NCBI RefSeq assembly: GCF_000145035.1
Contig: NC_014387.1
Coordinates: forward strand, 3,271,969-3,322,331
Source: Butyrivibrio proteoclasticus B316
GTDB taxonomy: Bacteria; Bacillota; Clostridia; Lachnospirales; Lachnospiraceae
Reading direction: 5' to 3'
DNA: 50,363 bases
Shown: in pieces, positions 23,534 to 31,792 of the stretch
How the letters are laid out: each line of letters starts with the position of its first letter
How positions within the stretch are numbered: position 1 is the stretch's first letter
Notes under the pieces: generated by a model
Told to the model about the DNA's origin: nothing
The model's database searches: none
What the model saw: the letters and a program-made list of their open reading frames with translations, nothing else
Made by a program: the position numbers and the translations under genes

Positions 23534-23773
23534 CTTCCTTCATACGTTTATTTTATCATTTTTTTTTCCAAATATAAACAGCATATGTGTTCTAAACAAA
23601 AAGGAACAGCCTTCAAGCCACTCCTAATGGTATTCTATGAAATTGTATTACATTTGATGATTCGTGCTGCTTTGCTACATTTACAGAGGCCAGAAAGATA
23701 TCTTCACATATCATCATCTTCCAACACATCAAGCAGCATCTGCTCATCACCTACAAACATGTGAGAGTAATGT
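23534..23773. other. Gene-free stretch next to a decayed locus
   Basis: The minus strand retains a short tail (MFVGDEQMLLDVLEDDDM, about 23698-23754) in another frame from the Fur fragment, which looks like the C-terminus of a lost gene. Otherwise nothing recognisable. Confidence 0.3.
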
Positions 23774-23923
23774 TTAAGTATAGTTGCCTCGTACAATACA
23801 GCAGATATCCTTGCAGCTGGCTCCGTCATTATCCGCAATGACATCTGCAACTATCATTCTCTGTCTGGTTATTCTCATACCGCTCTCTTTTAAAGCCTCA
23901 ACAATCTGCTCATTATTCATCAT
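23774..23923 (-). pseudogene. Truncated Fur-family regulator
   Basis: A 49-residue frame starting MMNNEQIVEALKESGMRITR, with RITRQRMIVADVI and SCKDIC. This is the start of the winged-helix domain of Fur/PerR proteins, which open with a helix, then R-x-T-x-Q-R. The frame stops after CIVRGNYT; the rest of the DNA-binding domain and the metal-binding dimer domain are gone. GGAAG is upstream. Two palindromes with GTTAG/CTAAC lie further upstream. Confidence 0.7.
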
Positions 23924-23951
23924 GCCATCACTTCCAGCCAAACATTATTTT

Positions 23952-23967
23952 GTTAGTTTTAGCTAAC
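23952..23967. promoter_or_regulatory. Iron-regulator-like palindrome (imperfect)
   Basis: GTTAGTTTTAGCTAAC: the halves GTTAG and CTAAC are inverted. A perfect relative sits 101 bp away (24053-24068). Both lie upstream of the Fur fragment. Confidence 0.4.
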
Positions 23968-23983
23968 CCATTTTCAAAAGAAA

Positions 23984-24008
23984 AGCCCGCACTAACCGGG
24001 TGTTTTTA
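23984..24008. terminator. Possible bidirectional terminator hairpin
   Basis: CCCG and CGGG pair around CACTAAC, with TTTTT on the plus side and CTTTTCTTTT on the minus side. The stem is short, so the call is weak. On the minus strand it would end a transcript from about 24.0-24.3 kb. Confidence 0.4.
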
Positions 24009-24052
24009 ATAGATATTTAATATCATGAAAATAATTATCAGCTATCTCAAAT

Positions 24053-24068
24053 GTTAGCATACGCTAAC
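24053..24068. promoter_or_regulatory. Iron-regulator-like palindrome (perfect)
   Basis: GTTAGCATACGCTAAC is a perfect inverted repeat with a 4-bp spacer. It looks like the palindromes bound by DtxR-type or Fur-type regulators in front of iron-transport genes, but no such gene is left here. The remaining DNA up to 24300 shows nothing I can name. Confidence 0.45.
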
Positions 24069-24301
24069 TCCATTTTCAATAGTACTGCAGTATTTTTTCT
24101 GTCTCATCTCCTATTCTTATTCAGCAGGATCTATTGCCCCACTCATCAAGGAACTTCAATAAAAGCACATGCGCAGTTCTGTTAAAATCAATAAATATCT
24201 GTATCGGTTATTTATCCTTATCAAACGTGAGAAATCTTATCAACGATAAGCCTTGAAGTGGTACTGATGTTTATGGTTTTTTGTGTACGCGGGAGCTATG
24301 T

Positions 24302-24318
24302 AACCCCCCAGGGGGCTT
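24302..24318 (+). promoter_or_regulatory. G/C-tract palindrome upstream of the deacylase gene
   Basis: AACCCCCCAGGGGGCTT, identical in all 17 positions to the copy at 31793-31809 and one change away from the copy at 13-29. It starts 71 bp before the ATG. A -10-like TAACAT begins 14 bp after it, compared with TACAAT 13 bp after it in front of the importer operon. So the palindrome takes the place of the -35 box in both. Binding protein unknown. Confidence 0.7.
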
Positions 24319-24372
24319 GAAAGTCCCGGTCCTAACATGATAACCTTGGCTCTGAAGTGAGGTTTAAAAACT

Positions 24373-25329
24373 ATGGAGAAAATAAATATAGCCGGACACG
24401 AACTTACCTCCGGCAAGACGATAAAAGATCATATACATGTCGGCGGAACTGAGATACACATTCCCCACATCATCATCTGCGGAGAAAAGCCGGGCAAAAC
24501 CGTACTAGTTACAGCAGGTATCCATAATGCGGAATATGTCGGCATTCAGGCAGCTATTGAGCTCTCTAATGAGATTTCTCCCAAAGACCTTTCAGGAAAT
24601 CTTATCATCATCCCATTAGCCAACAGGTCAGGTTTTGAAAACAGAACCATGTCCCTTGTTTATGAGGATGGCAAGAATCTCAACAGGGTCTTCCCGGGAG
24701 ACAAGGATGGTTCAGCCGCGGATCGCCTGGCAAACCTTCTGTTTGATGTTTTTATCAAAAACGCTGATGCTTACATTGACCTGCATAGCGGAGACGGGTA
24801 CGAGACTCTTATCCCCTACGCATACTACGTGGGAGCTTCTCCTGCCAGCGATATTGCAAAAAAGATGGTAGACTGCGTCAACGCCTCCTACTGCGTAAAG
24901 AGTACCTGTACCACCGAAGGCGCCTACAACACAGCATCCATGGCCGGAATCCCCAGTGTTCTCATAGAGCGCGGTCAGTTAAGCCTGCTTCCAAAGGATG
25001 AGGTACAGGCAGACAAAGAGGATGTGCTGAACATTTTGAAATTCCTTGGTCTTATTGAAGGAGAGTACAAGACATATCCTAAGACAGAACTCAGAGAATT
25101 CAGTGATGACGCCCCATTCACCGGCTGCTGGTATCCGGAGAAAAAGGTGGGAGAGAGATTTTCAAAAGGTGATAAATTTGGTGAGATAAGGGATTACTTT
25201 GGAAGACCCCTTCACACAGCCATTGCCGATACTGACGGAGTTCTAATCCACCAGTGCTCATCTCTTAGCATAATCAAGAATGGTCCCATGGTGACCTACG
25301 GAGTAATACAAAAACAGGATGCATGTTAA
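24373..25329 (+). CDS. Succinylglutamate desuccinylase/aspartoacylase-family deacylase
   Basis: A 318-residue zinc deacylase of the AspA/AstE branch of M14 peptidases. Zinc ligands are His51 and Glu54 in GIHNAEYVG and His138 in IDLHSGDGYE; the substrate-binding NRxFPG motif reads NLNRVFPG (103-109); ERGQ follows at about residue 200. Such enzymes cut an amide at an N-acyl amino acid or a small peptide-like molecule. GTGAGG lies 10 bp before the ATG. The gene faces the Nik/Dpp-type importer operon and shares its promoter palindrome, so the substrate may be something the importer brings in (inference). Confidence 0.88.
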   Translation: MEKINIAGHELTSGKTIKDHIHVGGTEIHIPHIIICGEKPGKTVLVTAGIHNAEYVGIQAAIELSNEISPKDLSGNLIIIPLANRSGFENRTMSLVYEDGKNLNRVFPGDKDGSAADRLANLLFDVFIKNADAYIDLHSGDGYETLIPYAYYVGASPASDIAKKMVDCVNASYCVKSTCTTEGAYNTASMAGIPSVLIERGQLSLLPKDEVQADKEDVLNILKFLGLIEGEYKTYPKTELREFSDDAPFTGCWYPEKKVGERFSKGDKFGEIRDYFGRPLHTAIADTDGVLIHQCSSLSIIKNGPMVTYGVIQKQDAC

Positions 25330-25349
25330 ACGCATCCTGTTTTTGTATT
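25305..25349. terminator. Bidirectional terminator with an 18-bp perfect stem inside both 3' ends
   Basis: AATACAAAAACAGGATGC pairs without mismatch with GCATCCTGTTTTTGTATT around a 9-nt loop. The left arm encodes the last residues of the deacylase, and the right arm reaches the stop codon of the DUF4198 gene on the other strand. T-rich arms serve both directions. Confidence 0.85.
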
Positions 25350-26100
25350 ACCTTTTAACGTATGTGAATGTTGAAGCTATCTCTTTGCTGTCATAGATTC
25401 CGGGAATTCCTTCCGCCAGCGGAGTTCTTGTAACGGCCATATACACACCCTTTTTCTCCACTGAGAAGAATATCCTGCCTTCCTCATCTGTGTTCAGGAT
25501 TCTCTCAAAATACTCTTTTCCATCATAGAACACAACAACTACCGTGGATCCCTTAAGCGGGAATTTGTCGTGAATAAGCTTTAAATGAAGCACATCGGTG
25601 TCTGCTTCCCAGGGATCGGGAACGAAGCTTACTCTGGACTCATGGATAAATTCGGGAGTCCCCTTCTTATCTCCAACAGTTATGTTTGTCACATATATCT
25701 GAGGATAGTTCTTGGCATCAAGAATATCAGGATATGTCCTTCTGTCGCCCTCATAATACACGTCTTTTTCATCTCTTACATAATTGTTGTCATAGATACA
25801 CATAAGGGTATAAATGCCCTCAGAAACCGGCGTAAAGCGAAGCTCATAATAGTCTCCCAGCTCATCGCCCGGGCCCTTTACCGGTGTTATTGCTATTCTG
25901 TTTCCTTTTTCATCTGTGGCAAAAGCTCTTATCTCATCAAGGCGAAAGAATCCGTCCGGTCTCATGTGATGTCCCCACCTCATTATTCCGCAGACTTCTT
26001 CCCCCGGCTCATATACACTCTTGTCAGTGATTATCCAGGCTTCGTGGCCATATACCATCATATCTGTAGTATCAATTCCTCTTCTCATCTCAAACTCCAT
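25348..26100 (-). CDS. DUF4198 family protein (associated with nickel/cobalt uptake)
   Basis: A 250-residue beta-rich protein of the DUF4198 group, whose members often accompany nickel or cobalt transporters. Visible elements are GHEAWIITDKSVYEPGEEV near the start, a YYELRFTPVSEGIYTL strand pair, and the C-terminal repeat-like LKGSTVVVVFYDGKEY and NTDEEGRIFFSVEKKGVYM. No signal peptide or membrane segment is visible, which is unlike exported members. It is the last gene of the importer operon, 8 bp after the methyltransferase gene. Confidence 0.75.
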   Translation of the reverse strand: MEFEMRRGIDTTDMMVYGHEAWIITDKSVYEPGEEVCGIMRWGHHMRPDGFFRLDEIRAFATDEKGNRIAITPVKGPGDELGDYYELRFTPVSEGIYTLMCIYDNNYVRDEKDVYYEGDRRTYPDILDAKNYPQIYVTNITVGDKKGTPEFIHESRVSFVPDPWEADTDVLHLKLIHDKFPLKGSTVVVVFYDGKEYFERILNTDEEGRIFFSVEKKGVYMAVTRTPLAEGIPGIYDSKEIASTFTYVKR

Positions 26101-26108
26101 TCATATTA

Positions 26109-26870
26109 TTAGACTAATGCTTTCTGCGCCTTTACCAGAAACATCCTGTCAGGCATATAAAACTGGTCTTTCTCGCTATAGAGTCTATCTCCCGCCCCAA
26201 GATCAGTAACTATATTTTCATAACCGATTTTTTCTAGTGCAGCTTTATCCCACTCCGGTCTGTCCAAAGTGCTGATAGATAACATGTGATAAATATCGTG
26301 GCACTCCTCTACCATGGCGTCGGTCACATTTTTGTGGGCAAGGTTCTGCATCTGATCATAGTGATGAAATCCCTTTGCATACTCCGCATCATACACAAGC
26401 AGCATTCCTCCCGGCTTTAACACTCTGTGCCACTCCATGTAGGCTTCCACCGGATGCGGAAGTGTCCAGACAAGATTTCTATTTATCACCAGGTCAAAAG
26501 AGCTATCGGCAAAATCCAGTTTTTCTGCGTCCATAACCATAAGGCGCGCCTTTGCTCCATGGCGCGAAAGCAGCTCTTTTCCCCTCTCTATCATCTCAGG
26601 CGTAAGATCCACCCCGGTCACGTCAAAATCGAAATCCGACAACACCATTTCGAAAAAGCCGGCTCCGCATCCAACGTCCAGAACAGACAACTTATCATCA
26701 GCTGAAAAATGCCTTAAAAACTCCGCCTGCCACAGCTGTTTTTTCCTGCTGTGTATCTCCTCGTGTTTGTGCTCACTAAAGCTCTCCGCTCTCTTGGACC
26801 AGTAGGTCACAACTTTATCTTTGATATCTTCAGCTTCCTCCTCAAAAGGAATCTGCATAAGTTTAGTCAT
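26109..26870 (-). CDS. Class I SAM-dependent methyltransferase of the importer operon
   Basis: A 253-residue methyltransferase: motif I VLDVGCGAGFFEMVLSD, motif II VTGVDLTPEMIERGK, motif IV FDLVINRNLVWTLPHPVEAY, then WHRVLKPGGMLLVYDAEYA. The NRNLVWTLPHP segment is characteristic of a group I associate with transporter operons like this one. It lies 38 bp after the second ATPase gene and 8 bp before DUF4198, so it belongs to the operon. It may modify the imported ligand or a metal-binding small molecule; that is inference. Confidence 0.85.
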   Translation of the reverse strand: MTKLMQIPFEEEAEDIKDKVVTYWSKRAESFSEHKHEEIHSRKKQLWQAEFLRHFSADDKLSVLDVGCGAGFFEMVLSDFDFDVTGVDLTPEMIERGKELLSRHGAKARLMVMDAEKLDFADSSFDLVINRNLVWTLPHPVEAYMEWHRVLKPGGMLLVYDAEYAKGFHHYDQMQNLAHKNVTDAMVEECHDIYHMLSISTLDRPEWDKAALEKIGYENIVTDLGAGDRLYSEKDQFYMPDRMFLVKAQKALV

Positions 26871-26908
26871 ATTACTACGTATACCTCAATTATTTTTCTA
26901 AAAGTTTG

Positions 26909-27649
26909 TTACTCAATAAGATTATCAAGCAGTTCTTTCGTGTACTCATGTTGTGGATTTCCAAGAACTTTACCGGTCTCTCCCTCTTCCACACACTCGC
27001 CGTTTTTCATTACCATTATCCTGTCGCACAGCATGCTCACCAGAGCAATGTCATGGGAGACAAATATGATCGACACCCCTTCTTTTTCCCTCAGCTGCTG
27101 CAAAAGAGCTACTACCTGGGCCTGAGTTGTAACATCCAGCGCACTTGTTGCCTCGTCGCACAAAAGAATCCCGGCATCAGAACACAGCGCCCTTGCAATT
27201 GACATTCGCTGGCACTGTCCTCCGGACATGCTTCCTGCCTTTTTCTCCAAAAGACTCTCATCAAGCCCAACGGCCTCAAGGATTCGTGACAGTTTTTCAT
27301 GGCCACAGCCCTTTGCAGCTTCCACAACGGCTTTTTTCATCTTCATTCTTGGGTCAAAAGACATCTGGGCATCCTGAAATATCATCTGCAGAAAAGTTCC
27401 GGCAAAGGCCGGCGACTTACCAGTATACTCTGTTCCCTTATAATAAAGATTTCCACTGTCAGGCTTTTCCAGGCAGCTGACATGACGAAGAAGGGTGCTC
27501 TTTCCGCTTCCGCTCTCGCCGACGATTCCAAGGATCTCTCCATTTTTCAGGAAGAAACTCACATCCTTTAAAGCCTGCAATTTTTTGCCTTTATCAACGT
27601 AACTTTTATTTAGATTTTTTCCTTCTAAAATTATATCTGAATCCGGCAT
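26909..27649 (-). CDS. ABC transporter ATPase, NikE/DppF type
   Basis: A 246-residue ATPase of the peptide/nickel importer class. Walker A is GESGSGKST (about residues 44-52), the signature is MSGGQCQRMSIARAL, Walker B is ILLCDEATSALD, and the switch His is in IIFVSHDIAL. The tail TGKVLGNPQHEYTKELL is typical of DppF-like proteins. It is one base apart from the partner ATPase gene. The two ATPases work as a heterodimer under the two permeases. Confidence 0.92.
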   Translation of the reverse strand: MPDSDIILEGKNLNKSYVDKGKKLQALKDVSFFLKNGEILGIVGESGSGKSTLLRHVSCLEKPDSGNLYYKGTEYTGKSPAFAGTFLQMIFQDAQMSFDPRMKMKKAVVEAAKGCGHEKLSRILEAVGLDESLLEKKAGSMSGGQCQRMSIARALCSDAGILLCDEATSALDVTTQAQVVALLQQLREKEGVSIIFVSHDIALVSMLCDRIMVMKNGECVEEGETGKVLGNPQHEYTKELLDNLIE

Positions 27650-27650
27650 A

Positions 27651-28373
27651 TCAGCTCACCTTCAGTCTTGGTACGGCCTTCAAGAGATTCTTTGTGTACT
27701 CGTTTTGTGGATTCTCCAGGATCTCTTTTGCAGGGCCATACTCAAGCATCCTGCCACTTTTCATGATTCCAATGTAATCAGCCATTTTAGATGCAATACC
27801 CAAATGGTGGGTAACCATCAAAATAGTAGTACCCTTTAGTTTGTTGATCTCAAGAAGCTGCTCCACAACCATCCCTGCAGTCTTAACATCCAGGGCGCTT
27901 GTAACTTCATCGCATAATAAAATCCCCGGCTCCAAGAGCATTGTTGTGGCAATGGCCATACGCTGGTTCATGCCTCCTGACAGCTCATAAGGCCTTGATG
28001 CAAGTGCTCTTTTAGCATCATTAAGTCCAAGGATCCGGAGCGTCTTCTCAACTTCATCTATTTTAAAATCAATGTTATTGCTCTTTAGCGCCTCCATGAT
28101 CTGTGCCTTGTAAGTCCTTATGGGATTAAAAGATCCCCCGGGATTCTGAGGCACAACGCCAAGCAAAATGTCTTTGGGAATCTCTATACTTCCGCATGTT
28201 TTGATCACGCCTCCAAAGCCATGAATAGCCTTAAGAAGCGTAGATTTGCCGCTTCCGCTCTCACCGACGATACAGACTCTTTTACCTGCTTCCACTTCAA
28301 AAGAGATATCATTTATAACACTCTCATCACCATAGCCGGCAGAGAGATTGTTTATCCTAAGTATTGTATCCAT
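27651..28373 (-). CDS. ABC transporter ATPase, NikD/DppD type
   Basis: A 240-residue ATPase: Walker A GESGSGKST (about residues 36-44), signature ELSGGMNQRMAIATTM, Walker B ILLCDEVTSALD and switch region ILMVTHHLGIA. The protein is short for a DppD protein (usually above 300), lacking most of the C-terminal extension, as is also true for NikD. First of the two ATPase genes, 2 bp behind the NikC-type permease gene. Confidence 0.92.
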   Translation of the reverse strand: MDTILRINNLSAGYGDESVINDISFEVEAGKRVCIVGESGSGKSTLLKAIHGFGGVIKTCGSIEIPKDILLGVVPQNPGGSFNPIRTYKAQIMEALKSNNIDFKIDEVEKTLRILGLNDAKRALASRPYELSGGMNQRMAIATTMLLEPGILLCDEVTSALDVKTAGMVVEQLLEINKLKGTTILMVTHHLGIASKMADYIGIMKSGRMLEYGPAKEILENPQNEYTKNLLKAVPRLKVS

Positions 28374-28375
28374 GC

Positions 28376-29194
28376 TTAATCCTCATCTCTATATTCCATG
28401 ACGCAGTCCCCAAGATAGTTAAATACTATGATGGTGACTATGGTAGCAATTGCCGGATACAGCACAGCCCAGGGAGCTATCTGTATATATGCCCTGGACT
28501 CATTGATCATTGACCCCCACTCAGCAGTGGGTGGCACAACTCCAAGCCCCAAAAAAGACAGGCCCGAGATACCTATCATGGTGGTTCCTATCTGTGTAAG
28601 GGCATTTGTAAGAAGTGGTGCTATTATATTAGGAAGTATGTGGGCCATCATTATAGCCGGCCCACTCTTTCCTGCCAGTTTTGCAGCTTGCACGTAGGGG
28701 CAATTCTTTATGGCAAAAGTATGACTCCGTGCAAGTCTGGCAAACCCGGTCCACATAGTTATTCCCAGCGCGATCATGGCACTTGAAAGTCCTCCTCCAA
28801 GAATGCCCGCAACCGCGATGGCTACTACCATCTGAGGAAATGCCAGCATAATATCGGCAATCCTCATCGTAATTTCATCCAGTATCCCGCCATAGTATCC
28901 GCTAAGGACTCCAATAAAGCTTCCAAGAATGAATGAAATCGCAACCAATACAAATGTAGCTGCTATAGTTGTCCTTGCTCCATATAAAACCCTTGATAAC
29001 ACGCATCTTCCAAGGTTATCTGTTCCAAACAGGAATTCCCCCGACGGGGCTGACCTTATTGCTGACGCGCTTGTAGCATATGGGTCATTTGGTGCAATTA
29101 CATTTGCGAAAAGAGCTATAAGCACCAAAAGCAACGCAACACCTGCAGATACAATTACTTTTATTCTGTTAATCTTTTTCCGTTTATGGTTCAT
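28376..29194 (-). CDS. ABC transporter permease, NikC/DppC type
   Basis: A 272-residue permease. A basic N-terminus and first span are followed by NVIAPNDPYATSASAIRSAP, the typical post-TM1 loop, then five more spans with GFARLARSHTFAIKNCPYVQ and the AKLAGKSG ATPase-docking loop. The start codon overlaps the stop of the NikB-type gene. It forms the channel with that protein. Confidence 0.92.
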   Translation of the reverse strand: MNHKRKKINRIKVIVSAGVALLLVLIALFANVIAPNDPYATSASAIRSAPSGEFLFGTDNLGRCVLSRVLYGARTTIAATFVLVAISFILGSFIGVLSGYYGGILDEITMRIADIMLAFPQMVVAIAVAGILGGGLSSAMIALGITMWTGFARLARSHTFAIKNCPYVQAAKLAGKSGPAIMMAHILPNIIAPLLTNALTQIGTTMIGISGLSFLGLGVVPPTAEWGSMINESRAYIQIAPWAVLYPAIATIVTIIVFNYLGDCVMEYRDED

Positions 29195-30117
29195 TAAAAA
29201 GACCTCGGATCCAAAAGCCTGTAGGTAATATCAACTATCAGATTTATAACAACATAGATTGTTCCCATAACAAGCACAAAGCCCATGATCACAGGGTAGT
29301 CCCTGGCTGTTATGGAATCCATCACAAGTTTGCCGATACCCGGCCATCTGAAAATATTCTCAATAACAACGCTGCCTCCCATCAGGGTTCCGATCTGAAG
29401 GCCGATTATTGTAAGTATGTGTCCAAGGCTGTTTCTAAGGACATTGTTGATAAGAATAAATCTGCCCTTTACCTTTCTGGACTTCATTCCCAAAACATAC
29501 TCTTCTCCAAGCTGATCCAGGAGTTCGCTCCTAATCTGTCTTGTAAACCTTCCTGCCATGGGTATTGCCAGAGAAAGTGCAGGCAGCATAAGTCCTTTGA
29601 TGCTTCCATCTGCAATTACAGGAAAGACCTTGATATGTATGCAAAACAGATACATCAAAAGTACTGAAATAAGGAAATTCGGAAGGGAATTACCTATAAA
29701 TGAAAAGAGCCTGACTATATGGTCTACCAATTTCCCTTTTTTGACCGCTGACCATATTCCCAGTGGAAAAGAGATTATAAGCGCCAAAAGCAGACTGGTT
29801 AAAGCCAGTCCACATGTGTTCTTAAGCCCTTTTATCAGTTTTGGCGCAACAGGAAGATCATCCTTAAAGGAAACTCCAAAATCTCCTCTAAGAACATTCG
29901 AAAGCCACTCCGCGTACCTAACGATAAAGGGGCGGAGGAGGCCAAGCCTCTCCCGCTCCGCTTGCAGTATTTCTTTTGTGACCACCACACCCTGGGAGGT
30001 GAGTCTCTTTTCCGCAGGGTCACCGGGAGCCAGATACATTATGCCAAACACAAGAAAGCTCAGCACTAAAAGTATCAGGGCAAGTCCCAGGATCCTTTTA
30101 AGTATTTGTTTAGCCAT
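29194..30117 (-). CDS. ABC transporter permease, NikB/DppB type
   Basis: A 307-residue permease of the class that begins with a single span and MYLAPGDPAEKRL. It continues with QAERERLGLLRPFIVRYAEW and the conserved GDFGVSF motif, then five spans and FRWPGIGKLVMDSITARDYP near the end. It overlaps the solute-binding protein gene by 8 bp and the next permease by 1 bp, so translation is coupled through the operon. Confidence 0.92.
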   Translation of the reverse strand: MAKQILKRILGLALILLVLSFLVFGIMYLAPGDPAEKRLTSQGVVVTKEILQAERERLGLLRPFIVRYAEWLSNVLRGDFGVSFKDDLPVAPKLIKGLKNTCGLALTSLLLALIISFPLGIWSAVKKGKLVDHIVRLFSFIGNSLPNFLISVLLMYLFCIHIKVFPVIADGSIKGLMLPALSLAIPMAGRFTRQIRSELLDQLGEEYVLGMKSRKVKGRFILINNVLRNSLGHILTIIGLQIGTLMGGSVVIENIFRWPGIGKLVMDSITARDYPVIMGFVLVMGTIYVVINLIVDITYRLLDPRSF

Positions 30118-31720
30118 TAATGTCAGTCTCTGCGTCTACTCCATAGAAATCGAAAGGAACATACTCTGCAAATCCGCTTACGCCCTTACGAAGAACTGTA
30201 GTGTTATTGAAAAGTCCAACATATCCAAATGCATTGTCATCTATAGCAATCTGAACGATCTTGTTGGCAAGCTCTGCTCTCTTTGCAGTATCTGTCTCAG
30301 TTCTGAGCTGCTCAATCATGCTCTGGCATTCAGCACTCTCAAATCCACCTACATTGTAGTAAGCTCCGTCTGCAAGAGTTGAGTCGATGAAATAAAGAGG
30401 ATCACCTGACTTATCAGCGATCATGCAGTAAAGAGCAAGATCAAAGTCTGCGTTAGCAATGTAAGTAGCATCAGGATCTTCCTCAACTCTAAGTGTTGAA
30501 TCAATACCAACAGCCTTAAGCTGCTCCTGGATCAGGATTGCAAGAGTATCAAGAGATCTTGCTGCATAGTATGCAATGCTGATGCTGAGCTTATTACCAT
30601 CCTTCTCGTAGATGCCGTCAGCTCCAAGTGTGTAACCATCGGCCTCCAAAAGCTCTTTTGCCTTGGCTGTATCTACTGCAGGAACACTCACCTTGCCATA
30701 AGCAGCTGATGCCACAAATGGTCCAACTGCTGCAGATACTGTACCTGAAAGGTACTCTGCAATCTTGTCCTTATCAACAGTGAGATTGATTGCTTCTCTC
30801 ACAGAATCATCAAGTGTATTCTCATTGAGAATGTAGAACTGAAGACGTGCACCTGGAATTGAAACTACATCGTACAGATCAGGGCTCTGGTTATAAACCT
30901 CAAGAGCTGCTGATGAAACGCTGTTGTAGCAGTCGATCTCGCCGCTCTGCATAGCAAGGAGCTTGGGATCATCCTCCTGCATGTAGTAGAATACAGCGCC
31001 GTCAAGCTTGACATCACCGCCCCAGTAGTTTTCGTTCTTAGTTACTGTCACGTCACCCTCAGGGATAAACTCTGTAACAACAAACGGTCCTGTGCACACA
31101 GGTGCGTTGTCAAAATCTGTTGTTGCATCAAGATCTATCATTCCGCACTCAGGGCTTGCAAGGTCGTTCTTAAGAGTAGGATAAACTTCCTTAGTATCGA
31201 TAACGATTGTCTTGTCATCTGTAGCAGTCATCTCAAAATCGCCGAGATAATCAAATCTGCTGTTCTCTGCAGCAAGACGCTGAAGGTTTCTGATTACCAT
31301 ATCAGCTGTAAGAGGGTTTCCGTTTGAGAACTGAACTCCATCATTAAGCGTAATTGTCCATATGCTGCCATCAGCAACTGCGTCCTTAGCAAGACATGGA
31401 GCTGCGCTCATGGTCTCGTCGAGCTTAAACAGTGCCTCTGAAACTCCATAAATTGATGTGTACCATCCATAGTATTCCTTGTGTACATCAAGACTTGGAT
31501 AAGCAAAAGATGCTGCAGTGTGAAGAATCTTTTCACCTGTAGCTGTAGACTGACTTGCGTCAGCTGTCTGATCATCAGATGTTGTCGCCTGTGTTTCAGT
31601 AGTTGTCTCAGTTTCTGCTGCCCCAGTTTCTGTTGTCTGTGTGTCTGCACCTGAACCACAAGCTACCATTGATAATGTCATGGTTGCAGCAAGAAGCGCT
31701 GCTAGAAATTTTTTCTTCAT
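30110..31720 (-). CDS. Solute-binding lipoprotein, NikA/OppA (SBP family 5)
   Basis: A 536-residue exported lipoprotein: signal peptide MKKKFLAALLAATMTL, lipobox SMVAC (Cys21), a Thr/Glu/Gln-rich linker of about 45 residues, then an SBP_bac_5 domain. The opening of the mature domain (SLDVHKEYYGWYTSIYGVSE) and the GPFVVTEFIPEGDVTVTKNE strand fit the NikA/nickel-metallophore subgroup better than oligopeptide binders. The AGGAGGA-like site partly pairs into a hairpin at the mRNA 5' end. First gene of the operon, with the G/C-tract palindrome in its promoter. Confidence 0.9.
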   Translation of the reverse strand: MKKKFLAALLAATMTLSMVACGSGADTQTTETGAAETETTTETQATTSDDQTADASQSTATGEKILHTAASFAYPSLDVHKEYYGWYTSIYGVSEALFKLDETMSAAPCLAKDAVADGSIWTITLNDGVQFSNGNPLTADMVIRNLQRLAAENSRFDYLGDFEMTATDDKTIVIDTKEVYPTLKNDLASPECGMIDLDATTDFDNAPVCTGPFVVTEFIPEGDVTVTKNENYWGGDVKLDGAVFYYMQEDDPKLLAMQSGEIDCYNSVSSAALEVYNQSPDLYDVVSIPGARLQFYILNENTLDDSVREAINLTVDKDKIAEYLSGTVSAAVGPFVASAAYGKVSVPAVDTAKAKELLEADGYTLGADGIYEKDGNKLSISIAYYAARSLDTLAILIQEQLKAVGIDSTLRVEEDPDATYIANADFDLALYCMIADKSGDPLYFIDSTLADGAYYNVGGFESAECQSMIEQLRTETDTAKRAELANKIVQIAIDDNAFGYVGLFNNTTVLRKGVSGFAEYVPFDFYGVDAETDING

Positions 31721-31732
31721 AATATAGTATCC

Positions 31733-31764
31733 TCCATTGTGTCTGAATCACCTCACACAATGGA
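31733..31764 (-). promoter_or_regulatory. 5'-UTR hairpin covering the ribosome binding site of the binding-protein gene
   Basis: On the minus strand TCCATTGTGT pairs perfectly with ACACAATGGA around a 12-nt loop. The last bases of the stem, GGA, are part of the GGAGGA site before the ATG at 31720. With the predicted transcription start near 31767, the hairpin would sit at the very 5' end of the mRNA, where it could raise stability or limit translation. Confidence 0.6.
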
Positions 31765-31773
31765 AAGGATAGC

Positions 31774-31779
31774 ATTGTA
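31774..31779 (-). promoter_or_regulatory. -10 box of the importer operon
   Basis: TACAAT on the minus strand, 13 bp downstream of the G/C-tract palindrome. The position of a -35 box (31797-31802) is inside that palindrome and has no consensus sequence (CAGGGG). Confidence 0.6.
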
Positions 31780-31792
31780 AAATCCGCCCCAC

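Noticed and set aside
24302..24318. G/C-tract palindrome as a riboswitch or terminator
   Set aside because: At 31.8 kb it lies upstream of the best -10 box, so it would not be in the mRNA; the loop is a single base and no T run follows. An operator is more likely.
29558..30382. 274-residue plus-strand frame
   Set aside because: Runs antisense across the NikB-type permease and the binding-protein gene, both of which have clear family motifs and operon structure. It is a shadow frame.
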